Assembly: GCA_930367215.1 (NCBI GenBank)
Contig: OV884059.1
Coordinates: 76,231,393 to 76,295,392 of the forward strand
Reading direction: 5' to 3'
DNA from: Pollenia angustigena
Lineage: Eukaryota; Arthropoda; Insecta; Diptera; Polleniidae
DNA length: 64,000 nucleotides
The position numbers were made by a program, and so were the translations under genes. Below the pieces are notes generated by a model. That model did no database searches, was not told the origin of the DNA, and worked only from the letters and a program-made list of their open reading frames with translations. Positions 45,359 to 56,967 of the stretch are shown here, piece by piece; position 1 is the stretch's first letter; each line of letters begins with the position of its first letter.

Positions 45359-47158
45359 TAGGGTGGGTCAGAATTCTAAGAAAATTACCCATAGAAAGTA
45401 TGAGTCTAAAATGAAAACCTAGCTCCCGCCGAGAGGCTTGATTATGAAAAATAAAAAAGTAGCAACTTCTGGTATATCCATACACAAAACACAAATAAAG
45501 TTGCTTTTTTGGGCCTTTTTATTGCATTTTTTTAAACCACTAACTATTGATCAATATATATGGAACATTGTTGTTGCATCGATATTATGTTTTAAGATGA
45601 AAAAAATCTTTCTACAGACGTTCGGAAGAGGTATATTCCGAATAGCCAAAGCTGTATCGGAAGGTTCGTATCTAGCATGAAACCGGGACATATTTTTCAT
45701 TCTCGCTGGTTAGCAAAAGCCAGCAGACTGCTGCGACTATGTGTTGCAACTTTACTTTATGAAAGTTTATGTACCGATGTATGTTAATGTAAAATTTTAT
45801 AATTAAGTAGTACATGGCAGTGCGCCTTTTTATAAATTTATTAAGTCCACGAAATTTTTACCACAAAATCTTCGAGAAATCGTAAACAAAACGATACTAA
45901 ACAATGCATTTTTCTCCCATCCCGAAAATATATTGTTAACACTGCTTTCGAAGAAAGGACACTTGTCCGTGAAAGAGCCATTAACCAAATTTTTTATTGT
46001 CGCGAACAAATGTATGACTCAACTAAGCTCAGGACTAAAAGCATCCAATTAAGGCAGTTGCTAACGCATGTCTCACTACGAGTAATTGTAAAAAATCGTG
46101 ATAGTGTTATCGCAGTGACTATAGAAAGTCGAACCCAAATACCCCGAATGGATTGTAAAAAATACTTGGGTTCTTTTGTTTTAATTACGAAAATTAAAAA
46201 AAAAATGTGTTCTTACTTATTGTCCAATAACATTACAAACTTAAGTTTTAGGTTAATTTGATAAATAAAGGTGGTTTAGGCCCCTATTACTGTTTACAAC
46301 TCAACTCAGTTAAGTTGTAATAAAGACAACTGGTTGTGATCAGTTGTAATTTTTGTTATGTTTTTGTTCACCGCAATTTAGCAAAGATGTAAACCATAAT
46401 ACGAAAATTAAGAATAACCGTAATAGTGGCCTTAAAAATGGCTCAAAAATATGAAGCAGAATTAAGCCCAGAATTATTAAATAAATTAAGGCCAATTATA
46501 AGGCTCGCATATGTAAGGTTCTGTACTACGAGCACCGTGCAATATATGTATTTATGTATGGAAAATTTACAAAATGGATTAAATGACATTTGAAGAAACG
46601 TTTTTTGTTTGTTTTGGGGCACCCTCTATTTTTTAGCATTTTACTTTTTTAGTATTTCTTGTACCACCCATGCAACTACATATTCTGTGAAGTTTCTACC
46701 TCAACGGTTTGAAAACTACAGCAAAAAACAGTTTCTTATATGGGGACACCTGTTAGACTTCCTATTTTTGTTGTTTTCAGTGTTTGTTGTTGTAGCGGCC
46801 ACCTTACTGCATTTTCTGGCTAAATTTTAGCTCTTGCCGTTTCCCCACCTTCCGGAGAATTGGCACTGTGACAGACAGACGGATGGACACGCTCGGACAA
46901 AGAAGTCTCAGTAATAAGGTTCCATTTTCACTCTTTGAGTACGGAATATTAAAACTGTATAATTTTTGCATAAAACAGTATTTTGCTCTCATTACCTATT
47001 ATTTTTTGAAACCAACTTTCAAGATTCCATTATGTCTCTCGGCGGGAGCTAGGTTTTGATTTTAGACCCATACTTTCTTAGTCAAGTTTTCTTAGAATTT
47101 ATTGTAGATTACGTTTTTGCTATACGCCTACTTACAAAAAAAATTTTGACCCACCCTA
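45359..47158. mobile_element. hAT-type non-autonomous element
   Basis: TAGGGTGGGTCAGAATTC on the left faces TAGGGTGGGTCAAAATTTTT inverted on the right. An 8-bp ATATATAT duplication lies on both sides (45351-45358 and 47159-47166); the low complexity weakens it. A second inverted block (CTAGCTCCCGCCGAGAGGC at 45420-45438 and GCGGGAGCTAGG at 47044) extends the terminal symmetry. No transposase motif was recognised in the 1.8-kb body. Confidence 0.75.
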
Positions 47159-47178
47159 ATATATATGATCTCCATTTT

Positions 47179-48348
47179 GGCTGTAGGAAATATCGCCCAA
47201 AGAAAAATGGCCCAAAAAAAAAAATGAAAAATCCCCCAAATGAAGAATCGCCCAAAAGAACATGAAAAATGACCCAAAAAGTTATATATGAAATTTTGCC
47301 CAACAAAAATGAAAAAGGGCCCAAAAAAAAAAATGAAAAATGACCCAAAAAGCAAAAACTAATTTTTCCGAAAAAAAATTAAAAATTACCCAATTTGCAA
47401 AAAAGTGGTTATTATTCATATAAATTTAGTTCCATACAAGTGTAAGTTTTATGTAAAAAATTGCATTCTATCTTCAAAAGCTGCTCGGCAGTAAGGACAG
47501 TAATACCTACCGGCTGCGCAAATTTCGCTAAGCTTCTCTGCATAGCCGGCCTTCGGCCGGGCGCAAGGATTTTCTCCTCTATGGTAGAACAAGTACCGGT
47601 TTCGCTAAGTAAAGCTTCTAAAATCTGCCTTGTTTTCGAACGAAGGCCATATACGCAGAGAAGCTTTAGTTAGCGAAGCCGGTGTTTGTTATACCATAGA
47701 GGGGAAATCCTTGCGCCCGGCCGAAGGCCGGCTATACAGAGAAGCTTTAGTTAGCGAAGCCGGTGTTTGTTATACCATAGAGGAGAAAATCCTTGCGCCC
47801 GGCCGAAGGCCGGCTATACAGAGAAGCTTTAGTTAGCGAAGCCGGTGTTTGTTATACCATAGAGGAGAAAATCCTTGCGCCCGGCCGAAGGCCGGCTATA
47901 CAGAGAAGCTTTAGTTAGCGAAGCCGGTGTTTGTTATACCATAGAGGAGAAAATCCATGCGCCCGGCCGAAGACCGGCTTTGCAGAGAAGCTTTAGTAAG
48001 CGCAGCCGGTATATATTATATCCTTGAGGAGAAAATCCTTGCGCCCAAAAGTGTTTTCGTTATATATTTAATATAAACACCCAGAGAAAAAACAACAAAC
48101 TTATTTTTAAATAAATTACAATTATATTAAATAAAGATGGCCCGAAAAAATGGGCTATTTTTCATATAATATTTTTGGGTGATTTTTCCCAATAATATAC
48201 ATTTTTCCAAATAATAACAAAAAAAAGCCCAAAAATTTTGGGTCACTTTTCATATGAATTAAGGCCCAATTTTACATGGAATTTTTTAGGGTGATTTTTC
48301 ATTTTTTTTTTTTGGGCCATTTTTCTTTGGGCGATATTTCCTACAGCC
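47179..48348. mobile_element. Foldback element with 9-bp target duplication (F2)
   Basis: The termini GGCTGTAGGAAATATCGCCC are near-perfect inverted repeats for about 55 bp, then degenerate into alternating GGGCCA/TGGCCC and A/T runs. A perfect 9-bp duplication CTCCATTTT flanks them (47170-47178 and 48349-48357). As for F1, this fits a MULE-like non-autonomous element. The core is an array of GC-rich 81-82-bp modules. It landed 12 bp from the right end of the hAT at 45359-47158. Confidence 0.8.
47520..48045 (+). repeat. GC-rich module array in F2
   Basis: Five forward modules start near AAGCTTTAG at 47661, 47742, 47824, 47906 and 47988 (81-82 bp apart). One inverted module lies at about 47524-47605. 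Each reads AGCGAAGCCGGTG, ACCATAGAGGAGAAAATCC, then a hairpin CCGGCC-GAA-GGCCGG and ATACAGAGAAG. The forward open frames here (70 and 68 residues) follow from the repeats and are not genes. Confidence 0.9.
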
Positions 48349-49431
48349 CTCCATTTTATGTTATTTAGAAATTATATTAGTGTTTTTTGTGTGCAAAATT
48401 TAATTAAAAAAAAAAAAAATTTACAAAAACTGAACAAAATTGACGTTGGCGATTTCTGACATCCGGTTTGGCGATGGAGCTCAAAAAAATCTGACAACCC
48501 TGAATACGGCTGTTAACGGAGAGAGTAACAAACTATAATTTCATTCAGTTGAATCATGAGTACATAACTCGCTTATAGCCTTTTCACACTTCTCACACAA
48601 AATAAAAAATTTTCAACACCTTTTCAAGATTATCCAATCTCATTTTGTTCCCTTTTGCATCTTTCGAATTTTTTAGTGTCAGCACTAAAAAAGTGGCAAC
48701 AAATCCTATTATTATTGTGGCAGCACTGACAAAATGGCAGTTTTTTGAAAGCAGCAATTATTTTTTTGTTTAATTTTCTTTATATTATAAAACAAAATTA
48801 ATTCCAAATACATATTGGTGTTTTTGTTAGTATTAAAAAATATTTTTTCTTTTCAGAAATGTTGAAATTTTATTGATAATACATGTTTCAAGTGTGAATT
48901 AAGGCATGTTTCACATTTTGAATATATCTCATGTGTCGTTGCAAGTGTACAAAGGATATAAGGCTTTAATTTAATTTAATTTAAGTTACATTTTAAAGAA
49001 ATATGAGATTTTAAATTAAAATTGTGTATAACGTCAAGTTATTATTTTTAGTTTGTTAAAATCCTGTTTGTTTTTTTTTAACACAGTAGCTTTAATTTCG
49101 TTTAAAGTTTCAACAAAAAAGTGCTCCATACAATTTGTTTAAAATTTTTTCTTCATAAATCTATGTCTAAACAATATTACTTTATGCCACGGAACAAATT
49201 CATAAACATGTTATTTAAATGCAAAACTAATGAATACATTAAAAATATGAAAACCTCAGTGTATTTATCAAAAATAAAAAATTGGGAGTTTAGCACGTCA
49301 TACAGAAATCTTATAAATGAAAACCTGTAAGCTCAAAAATATTCGCAAAAAAAAAAGAAAAAAGAAAAACCGGAAAACAGTTGTATAATAAAATTTTATA
49401 AGTTTACTTAATATTCATGAAGAATATTTAA
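48349..49431. other. Non-coding stretch with a hAT-like end at its start
   Basis: TCTGACAACCCTG at 48498-48510 looks like a hAT right terminus (inverted CAGGGTTGTCAGA). The paired left end was not found. A pair of GTGTCAGCACT / CAGCACTGACA motifs lies at 48677-48731. Otherwise featureless. Confidence 0.4.
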
Positions 49432-49554
49432 CGTATTCACAAAACCCCTTGTATCGCTGTATCAATTGTATGTTGTATTAAAATACATAGTTCACTATTG
49501 GTTATTTACACAACAAACAATAGATACAAAGGTACTAGGGGTTTTATGAATACG
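49432..49554. mobile_element. Small inverted-repeat element
   Basis: CGTATTCACAAAACCCCTTG on the left faces CGTATTCATAAAACCCCTAG inverted on the right, and both are followed by GTATC. It is 123 bp long with no target duplication identified. Confidence 0.6.
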
Positions 49555-50499
49555 GCAATTATTACCTTCAAACAAAATACATCGGTTGCAGAAAAAAAAT
49601 ACTATTTTATATGTTTCAGTTGTTGTTTTGCACGTGTTACGTCCAGTTATGATAGAGAAAAAGTTAAATTTTATCTATCGGGTGATTTTTTAAGAGCTAC
49701 AGGAAAGTTTAAGAAAAATACATCTAAAATTCGGAAAAATGCATGAAATCTTTATTTGAATCGATAGTACGGTCCATATAATTTAATGCTTGAAGATTAT
49801 TTCATGCAAATTTTGACCATGACTGCGCCTTAAATGGTCCATCCGCTTAGTCCAATTTTGGCATACTCTTTCCAACATTTCGGCCGATATCTCATGAATA
49901 AATGCTTCAATGTTGTCTTCCAATGCGTCAATTGAAGCGGGCATGTGTGTATAGACATGAGGTTTAACATAGCCCCACAAAAATAGTCTAAAGGCGTTAA
50001 ATCGCACGATGTAGGCGGCCAATTGACCGGTCCCGAACGTGAAATAAAATGTTCACTGAACTCGCCTCTCAATAAGTCCGTTGTTAAGCGTGCTGTGTGG
50101 CACATGTTATCGTCTTGTTGAAACCACATGTCATGCAAGCAGTGTTGCCAAAACTTGGTGACCAAAAATGGCTAAATTTACGGAAAATAATGGCTAAAAA
50201 ATGGGCTAAAAAATGGCTAAAAGCTTTTTTAAATAAAAACACATTAAAATTCAATAACAAAACAGAAATAATGTATTTAAAGTTGTTTACGATAAAATTG
50301 TGGGTCAAGATCAATTTCTTAAATAAAATTAATATTAAAATAAATTAATATCAAAAAATTAAATCAATGAAAAATTCGATGTCGTTATTGTTCATCTCAT
50401 AGGAATCACTCATTAGTTTCAAATAATCATATGCTTTAAATAGTTTGAAGGTAAATCATAATCACGACAACATTTACCCAAGCTTTTGAGTCCAGTGCC

Positions 50500-52657
50500 C
50501 ATCTTCTGTAACTCTCGCGTCGAGAAAGTTTTCGATTGAAATGTGTGAAATGAAACAAAAATGCCATAAATTGAAACAAACAGCTGTTTTTCTCACTTAA
50601 CTGTGTCTGTAACTTTTTTTGGCGAGTACAAGCTGTCACGTAAGGAAATTACTAGTCAATTTACAGAAAAAGTGTGTCTGCAACATTTTGGTGAGAAAAG
50701 TTCCCGCTTTGAACTGTCAAATAAACTCACGAATAAAAATGGGGCGAGAAAAAATTTTAACACTAAAAAACAATTAAAAATGCAAAATTCAAAGAATAAT
50801 AATAATATTATTTTATTCTTGGCAAATTGTTCACTGTTTTATTATTTTTTCGTTGAAAAATTTTCAATTTAAGTAAATTTTGGTCGCCGTCAACGATATG
50901 TGTTACTGGCGTACTGAACGTCTCACAGTAGCGCCCGTAGAGCAAACGAGGTTGCAAAAATCAAAATTTTCATGAGCACCGACGAAGTTTTGAATAAACT
51001 CATGTTATAGGAAACTTTTCAACGATTTCAAATCTGCCACTCTTAATAATATCACATTTTTAGTTTAGAAGATATAGCCGTTCAAAGTTGACCGACTTTC
51101 GGTTTTCAAAAAAACACACAATTTTTAGTAAATTTGTTGCGATTTCAGGTGTAATATCACGAAAAATAGGTAACGAATCGCCTTATTTTTTGTTTGTATT
51201 GATTGATGCATTTATTAAATGTGTAATGATAAAAAAAAATGAACTGTTTGCTTTGTGTTTCTCCTGGTAAATCACTATTTAAAAACTATCCGTTTTTTCA
51301 CTATTTTTCAACTTTGACGGAAAATAACAAAAATCTATATTTTTCTATATTTGCCATATTTGCAAAATCTGTTCTTTGATTATTTCTTTACATAATTCAA
51401 AAATTTTATCTGCCCGTACGTGCCCGTTTGGCTTCTAGAGGTAAAAAAGGTTAAAAAGACATGGTTGCCATACTAATATTGCGGTTTAATAAAATTCTTT
51501 AATTTGGCCCCTACAGCGCGTAGGATGCTCCTAGATGGGTCAAATGTATGACCAACCCCACTTTATTATTTATTGCCGAATTTCGGTTTTTTTAGTTATT
51601 TCAATAAACTAAACCATTTTTGAGTTACGCGAATATATGCTGTGCAGCGCCTTACATTTTCGAAATAACGGTATATCTTGAAAACAAGAGCTAATTTAAA
51701 AAAACGGTTAGCACCACTGAATTCAGCGTCCCCAATTAGGGTGAAATGCCAGGTGCGCGGCTGGTCTGTTTTTTGCAACTTGCACAGTGTACTTATTGCT
51801 CAAAATTACAATATTAAAATTCTATTTTAATATTATTTTTTTAAAGGTTGCGAAAGGAAAAAAATCATATCTTAAAAAAAAAAAAAACACCTCCTTCAAA
51901 GTTTCAGAATTTTTAAAGAACAGTTTGAGGTATTATACAAAAAAAAAATCAGCCAAATAAAAAAATAGGTTTTTGACTTAGTCCGTTTTTAAAATTTAAC
52001 ATTTTGCAGATATTACATTTTTCAAAAAAAAATTTATTTTTTCAATATATGGTTTGTAGCCCCAAGTATTCTCTTTAAAATGACATTAAAATCATCTTCG
52101 TATGTCAAGTAGTTTTCGAGTTATTGAAGAAATAAGCTCAACACATTCGGCTAATTCGGCGAAATTATGACATTTTGAGTATGACATAACTTTTGAAAAA
52201 AAAATTTTAAAATTTTTTTTCGTTCATATATGTTCCTTATAAGATAAAAGGAACATTCTCACCAAATTTCATTAAAATCGGAAGGGGTCGTGTCCCACTC
52301 TTGGTCGTTTTGACATGGAATTACCCATATACCGAAAATACAGAAAATTGAAAAAATAAATTTAAAAAAAAAAAATTTTTTTTTTTAATTTGTTGGGTAA
52401 TAATTTAGAACCCTAAAGAAAAAAAAAATAAAAACAATCTAAAAATGTAAAAATAATTTTTTTTTAGGTACCATAAAATTGATTTTTCTACTAATTTTAA
52501 CTTTGATAACCCATAAGTAGGCCCCTACACAGCGTAGCACCCTTTTCAAATGCACATTTCATAGGCTGAACAGTTATCTATCATATGCTGTTTAAACTGT
52601 TCAATTACCTTATTCGGTTCAAAAGATATGATTTTTGCAACGAAAAAACTCAAATGG
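50500..52657. other. Non-coding interior of hAT copy 1
   Basis: This stretch is absent from the other hAT copy. It includes a relative of the 160-bp direct repeat of 22972-23225 (at 51565-51705). It also includes two similar phrases about 1 kb apart, GGCCCCTACAGCGCGTAGGA (51508) and GGCCCCTACACAGCGTAGCA (52522), that could be ends of a further repeat. No transposase or other coding frame is recognisable. Confidence 0.45.
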
Positions 52658-52750
52658 CGCCACTGTGCGTCTGCAATGTCACATCGGCTTCGAGTGCAAT
52701 ATTATGACATTTATAACGTAACGACGTAATCTCTTTTGATAGTTTTCGAC

Positions 52751-54310
52751 ATGAGTTACAGACACACATTTTTCTCACTTTTCGAGAAACGATGGAATAG
52801 CAGAAATGCGTATATTGTGGTAAGCTCCCCGAGCGTGAGCAATGAAAACATTCGATACCCTGAATTAAACAAACATCTTTTAAGTGCAAAAATTGCCAGC
52901 GCAACTGGTTTTCCATACAGAAATTTAAGTTCAAGTGTGCCCAACCTGAGCAAGTGTGTTGATCCGACCGTAAATGTGGTTCAAAGTGTGAAGCCGTCTG
53001 ACCAGAGGAATAATAACGAAAAACCTGGAACATCACGATTTGCATTAACAAATACAGGAGCTGTACCAAAAAGTACTAAAGTGCAAACAGGCATGGACAG
53101 ATATATAACAATAACTAAGAGAAAGGCTAGCCCTAGGTCCACCCAACAGGAACGCGTGGCCAAACAATACAAAGGCTCTAACGTAGTCTCTTTGCCAACA
53201 AATGGTAACAGATTCTCTGTACTATCCATACCTGACGATGAAGAAGCAGAATTAGCTAATGGGACAGCCACTAAAGAAGTTAAACCGCCACCTATCTATC
53301 TGCGGGAGCAAACATCAAATAGCATAGTCAACATGTTGACTCAACTTGTAGGTAAGAACAATTTCTACGTCGTTTCTATACGACGCGGACAAATTCAAGA
53401 GACCAAAATTCAAGCCAGTACAGAAACGAACTTTCGTATTATATCAAGACACCTGGACGCAGAAAATAAAAGCTACTATACATACCAATTAAAAAGTGCT
53501 AAGGGATTGATTATTGTCATAAAAGGCATAGATAGTTCCGTTCCTACAGATGAAATAAAATCTGCCGTAGAGCAAGAGGGGTACGAGGTAAAATCGGTTC
53601 ATAACATTTTGAACAGGAACAAAGTTCCCCAACCACTGCACCGCATTGAGATATCGTTTGATTCATCGGTTCTCAAAACCAAAAATTCAGTTCATCCCAT
53701 ATACAACTTGCGCTACCTACTCAACAGAAGAATAACTGTTGAGGAGCCAATAAAACGAAAGGGTCCCTCCCAATGCACAAACTGTCAGGAATATGGGCAT
53801 ACAAAATCATATTGTAAATTGCCTCACGTATGTGTGGTTTGTGGCGACGCTCATAAAACCGCCGAATGTAATCGTTCTAAAGTTGACCCAAATGTCAAGA
53901 AATGCAGCAACTGTGGCGAAAATCACACGGCAAACTATAGGGGTTGTAAAGTCTTCTTGCATTTAAAAAAACCAGCTTTAGTTCAAAAATATACTCACTC
54001 CCAATATGGTCCATCACATGCGCCCAGCCAAGCCGCTGGCTCTATTGCTAGTACTACACAAACAAACAAACAAAACCAATCATATGCCCAAGTCCTAAAA
54101 GGAAACCCTAATGCGAAAAATCCCCCGAGTACTTCCAACGCAAAGCAACCTCCATACGCTAATGTTCCTAGGGAAGGTATACAAATGCCTACCTCAATTG
54201 AAAATTTAATTCAAACTATGAATAACTTCATGGCCACTATGCAGATCATGTTTCAGGAAATGATGCGAAACCAGAACATGCTCCTGCAAGTTCTACTCAA
54301 CAAAAAATGA
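52751..54310 (+). CDS. Jockey-like ORF1, gag-like nucleic-acid-binding protein
   Basis: This 519-residue protein starts at the ATG at 52751; an in-frame stop lies at 52727 and the intervening codons include only a non-ATG start. The N-terminal third is basic, polar and probably disordered. Residues near 190-320 resemble the fold preceding zinc knuckles in insect Jockey ORF1 proteins. Three zinc knuckles follow at about 342-399: CTNCQEYGHTKSYC, CVVCGDAHKTAEC and CSNCGENHTANYRGC. A Q/P/S-rich stretch and a methionine-rich tail end it. In this family ORF1 binds element RNA and forms ribonucleoprotein particles. Its TGA stop overlaps the ORF2 start (ATGA). Confidence 0.93.
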   Translation: MSYRHTFFSLFEKRWNSRNAYIVVSSPSVSNENIRYPELNKHLLSAKIASATGFPYRNLSSSVPNLSKCVDPTVNVVQSVKPSDQRNNNEKPGTSRFALTNTGAVPKSTKVQTGMDRYITITKRKASPRSTQQERVAKQYKGSNVVSLPTNGNRFSVLSIPDDEEAELANGTATKEVKPPPIYLREQTSNSIVNMLTQLVGKNNFYVVSIRRGQIQETKIQASTETNFRIISRHLDAENKSYYTYQLKSAKGLIIVIKGIDSSVPTDEIKSAVEQEGYEVKSVHNILNRNKVPQPLHRIEISFDSSVLKTKNSVHPIYNLRYLLNRRITVEEPIKRKGPSQCTNCQEYGHTKSYCKLPHVCVVCGDAHKTAECNRSKVDPNVKKCSNCGENHTANYRGCKVFLHLKKPALVQKYTHSQYGPSHAPSQAAGSIASTTQTNKQNQSYAQVLKGNPNAKNPPSTSNAKQPPYANVPREGIQMPTSIENLIQTMNNFMATMQIMFQEMMRNQNMLLQVLLNKK

Positions 54311-56967
54311 ACCAGTTAAAAATATGTTTCTGGAATGCAAACGGGTTATCCCAACATAAACACGAAGTTGCAAACTTTCTTCATAGGCATGAAATCGACG
54401 TACTTCTTGTCTCTGAAACACACTTTACTCATAAAAACTGCTTTAGGGTAAATGGTTACCTTACGTATGACACAAAACATCCCAGCGGACGAGCTTGTGG
54501 TGGCACAGCCATAATTGTGCACAAACACATCAGACACTTACCATTGCCAGAGTTCGAAGAAGATTGTATCCAGGCCACATCTATAAATCTGACTGATTTC
54601 AAACTAACGTTAACATCCGTTTATTGTCCCCCGAGGCACAAAATTCTACACGATAAATTTCTCAACTTCTTCTCCACATTGGGCCAGAAATTCATTGCTG
54701 CTGGCGACTACAACGCTAAACATACATATTGGGGCTCCAGACTTATTAGTCCTAGAGGTAATCAGCTATATAATACCGTAACTGCAAATAACTTTGATGT
54801 GGTATCGAGTGGTGAGCCTACCTATTGGCCAACCGACTTCAACAAGCTACCAGACCTTATTGACTTTGCTGTAATCAAAAACATCAAGCGCGATCAGGTA
54901 CTAGTTAGTTCCTCCTATGATCTTTCGTCTGATCATTCACCTTCAATCCTCATTTTAAAATGTAACTCTGACGCCGCAGCTGCAAACTGGTTTTCCTATC
55001 CAAACAGAAACACAAATTGGTTAAAGTATAAAATGTATGTGAGCTCTCACCTATCACAGTGCATTCCCCTAAAAAATTCATCTGACATCCAAATAGCTGT
55101 CGACCGATTTACAGAAGTCTTGGATGCTGCAGCAAGAAATGCAACCCCAATCAAGCGGACAATTAAACGTGCTCCTTACAATACATCGACGGATATAGAG
55201 ACCCTTATCAGAGAAAAAAGGAAGTTAAGAAGACAATGGCAAAACAGTCGTTCCCCAACCACTAAGGCCCAACTACAATTATGCCTGACAACTCTTCGCA
55301 ACAAATTGAGACAGAACCACGAGTCTGCAATAGAAGGCTATCTAAACAGCCTAGATGCCACAAAAAACTCCAATTATAGCTTATGGAAGGCTGTACGGCA
55401 TATGAAATGCCCTATAACCCAAGAATCTCCATTAAGACTGGAAAACCGCACTTGGGCGAAAAACACAGATGAAAAATTAAACGCTTTCGCGGGCCATCTT
55501 GAGAAAGTTTTCACGCCACATGATACACATACTTGTTCCTGTCGTCCAACCATTCCTGATAAGGTAAACCATCCATTAAAATTTAACATTACTCAAGTAA
55601 AATCTGCAATAGAAAAAGTGAATATTAGAAAATCTCCCGGACTTGACCGTATCACAGGGTCAATGATAAGAAACTTACCTTCGTCTGCTTCCAGAATCTT
55701 GCTGTTCATTTTTAACGCTATATTAAGAGTCGGATACTTCCCATCCTCATGGAAGAAGTCTATAATTGTTATGATTCCCAAGCCAGGAAAAGATGCTAGC
55801 CAGGTTGCGTCGTACAGACCGATAAGCTTATTATCAATCCTATCAAAGCTTTTCGAAAAAATATTCATTTTAAGTATAACTCCTCATCTAAATGAACACG
55901 ACATCATCCCGGATCACCAGTTCGGATTCAGAGCGAAACATGGTACAATAGAGCAAGTGCATAGAATTGTCACCCTTATTAGATCGGCGTTTGAGAAAAA
56001 GCAATACTGCTCAGCCCTGTTTATAGACATTTCCCAAGCATTTGACAAAGTTTGGCATGATGGGCTACTCATCAAAATAACACGAATGCTTCCTCAAAAC
56101 ACTCACAAGCTTCTGGAGAGCTATCTAACAGGCAGAACATTCATAGTTAGGTCGCAAGATAAATACTCCCCCCTCAAGAAAATTACTGCTGGTGTTCCCC
56201 AAGGCAGCATATTAGGACCGCTTCTATATATAATATACACAGCGGATATGCCAACAAACCTGAGCACGCATACCTCTACATTTGCAGACGACACAGCATT
56301 TATTAGCGTTAACCATGACCCAAAAGTCGCATCGCAAAATCTGCAGTCCCACATCAATGAACTAGAGGCATGGCTAGAAAAATGGAGAATAAAGGTTAAC
56401 CCGGCTAAATGTGCTCACTTAACTTTCACGCTCAGAAGACAAACGTGCCCAGCAGTAAAAATAAATAACATCACTGTTCCGGTAGAAAACCATGTAAAGT
56501 ACTTGGGAGTTCATATAGATAGACGTTTGACCTGGTCTCGTCATATCGAAGCGAAAATAACGGCTATGAAACTTAAAGCAGCTCAACTACATTGGCTTCT
56601 CGGTAGAAACTCAAACTTGTCTTTAGACAACAAAGTTCTTCTATACAAGTCCATCATAAAACCAATATGGACATATGGCATCCAATTATGGGGTACTGCA
56701 TGCGCATCTAACATCCAAAAGCTTCAAAGAAGACAGTCTAGAATATTACGACAAATTGTCTGCGCCCCATGGTATATACGTAATGATATTATCCACAGAG
56801 ATCTCAACGTCCCCACTATCCAGGAGGAAATTAAAAAATATTCAATAAGCTACATCGATAAACTAATGGTTCACCCTAACTACCTCGCTCGGGGTTTGCT
56901 TCAGTTTGAAGGTCACCAGAGGCTAAAAAGAACCGATACTTTGAGCCTTACTAGAAGACAGTCTTAA
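54307..56967 (+). CDS. Jockey-like ORF2, endonuclease/reverse transcriptase
   Basis: This 886-residue protein starts at the ATG in ATGA overlapping the ORF1 stop, so translation is probably by reinitiation. Residues 1 to about 225 form an apurinic-type endonuclease: FWNANGLSQHK, VSETHF, GDYNAKH (D134) and SSDHSPS (D209, H210). The reverse transcriptase follows with SYRPISLLSILSKLFEKI, HQFGFRAKHGTIEQVHRI, FIDISQAFDKVW (D574), GVPQGSILGPLL, FADD (D661, D662) and VKYLGVHIDRRLTW. A C-terminal segment rich in RRQS/RILRQIV motifs ends it, without an RNase H domain, as in Jockey. Length fits the clade. It primes reverse transcription at nicked target DNA. Confidence 0.95.
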   Translation: MNQLKICFWNANGLSQHKHEVANFLHRHEIDVLLVSETHFTHKNCFRVNGYLTYDTKHPSGRACGGTAIIVHKHIRHLPLPEFEEDCIQATSINLTDFKLTLTSVYCPPRHKILHDKFLNFFSTLGQKFIAAGDYNAKHTYWGSRLISPRGNQLYNTVTANNFDVVSSGEPTYWPTDFNKLPDLIDFAVIKNIKRDQVLVSSSYDLSSDHSPSILILKCNSDAAAANWFSYPNRNTNWLKYKMYVSSHLSQCIPLKNSSDIQIAVDRFTEVLDAAARNATPIKRTIKRAPYNTSTDIETLIREKRKLRRQWQNSRSPTTKAQLQLCLTTLRNKLRQNHESAIEGYLNSLDATKNSNYSLWKAVRHMKCPITQESPLRLENRTWAKNTDEKLNAFAGHLEKVFTPHDTHTCSCRPTIPDKVNHPLKFNITQVKSAIEKVNIRKSPGLDRITGSMIRNLPSSASRILLFIFNAILRVGYFPSSWKKSIIVMIPKPGKDASQVASYRPISLLSILSKLFEKIFILSITPHLNEHDIIPDHQFGFRAKHGTIEQVHRIVTLIRSAFEKKQYCSALFIDISQAFDKVWHDGLLIKITRMLPQNTHKLLESYLTGRTFIVRSQDKYSPLKKITAGVPQGSILGPLLYIIYTADMPTNLSTHTSTFADDTAFISVNHDPKVASQNLQSHINELEAWLEKWRIKVNPAKCAHLTFTLRRQTCPAVKINNITVPVENHVKYLGVHIDRRLTWSRHIEAKITAMKLKAAQLHWLLGRNSNLSLDNKVLLYKSIIKPIWTYGIQLWGTACASNIQKLQRRQSRILRQIVCAPWYIRNDIIHRDLNVPTIQEEIKKYSISYIDKLMVHPNYLARGLLQFEGHQRLKRTDTLSLTRRQS

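Noticed and set aside
47461..47836. Two plus-strand frames in the GC-rich module array
   Set aside because: Repeat-driven frames with no conserved start or product.
47646..48045. CRISPR array
   Set aside because: The units are head-to-tail full repeats without unique spacers, and the host is eukaryotic.
47646..48045. Hammerhead-type ribozyme in the GC-rich modules
   Set aside because: I looked for CTGATGA and GAAAC core motifs and did not find them in the expected order.
44985..48510. One hAT element spanning both the 45359 hAT and F2
   Set aside because: A plausible right end exists at 48510, but no matching left terminus or 8-bp duplication was found.
52736..52750. Upstream TTG as the start of Jockey ORF1
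   Set aside because: The first ATG at 52751 is a normal eukaryotic start and leaves all domains intact.
52650..53271. Minus-strand frames over Jockey ORF1
   Set aside because: Shadows of the ORF1 coding sequence.
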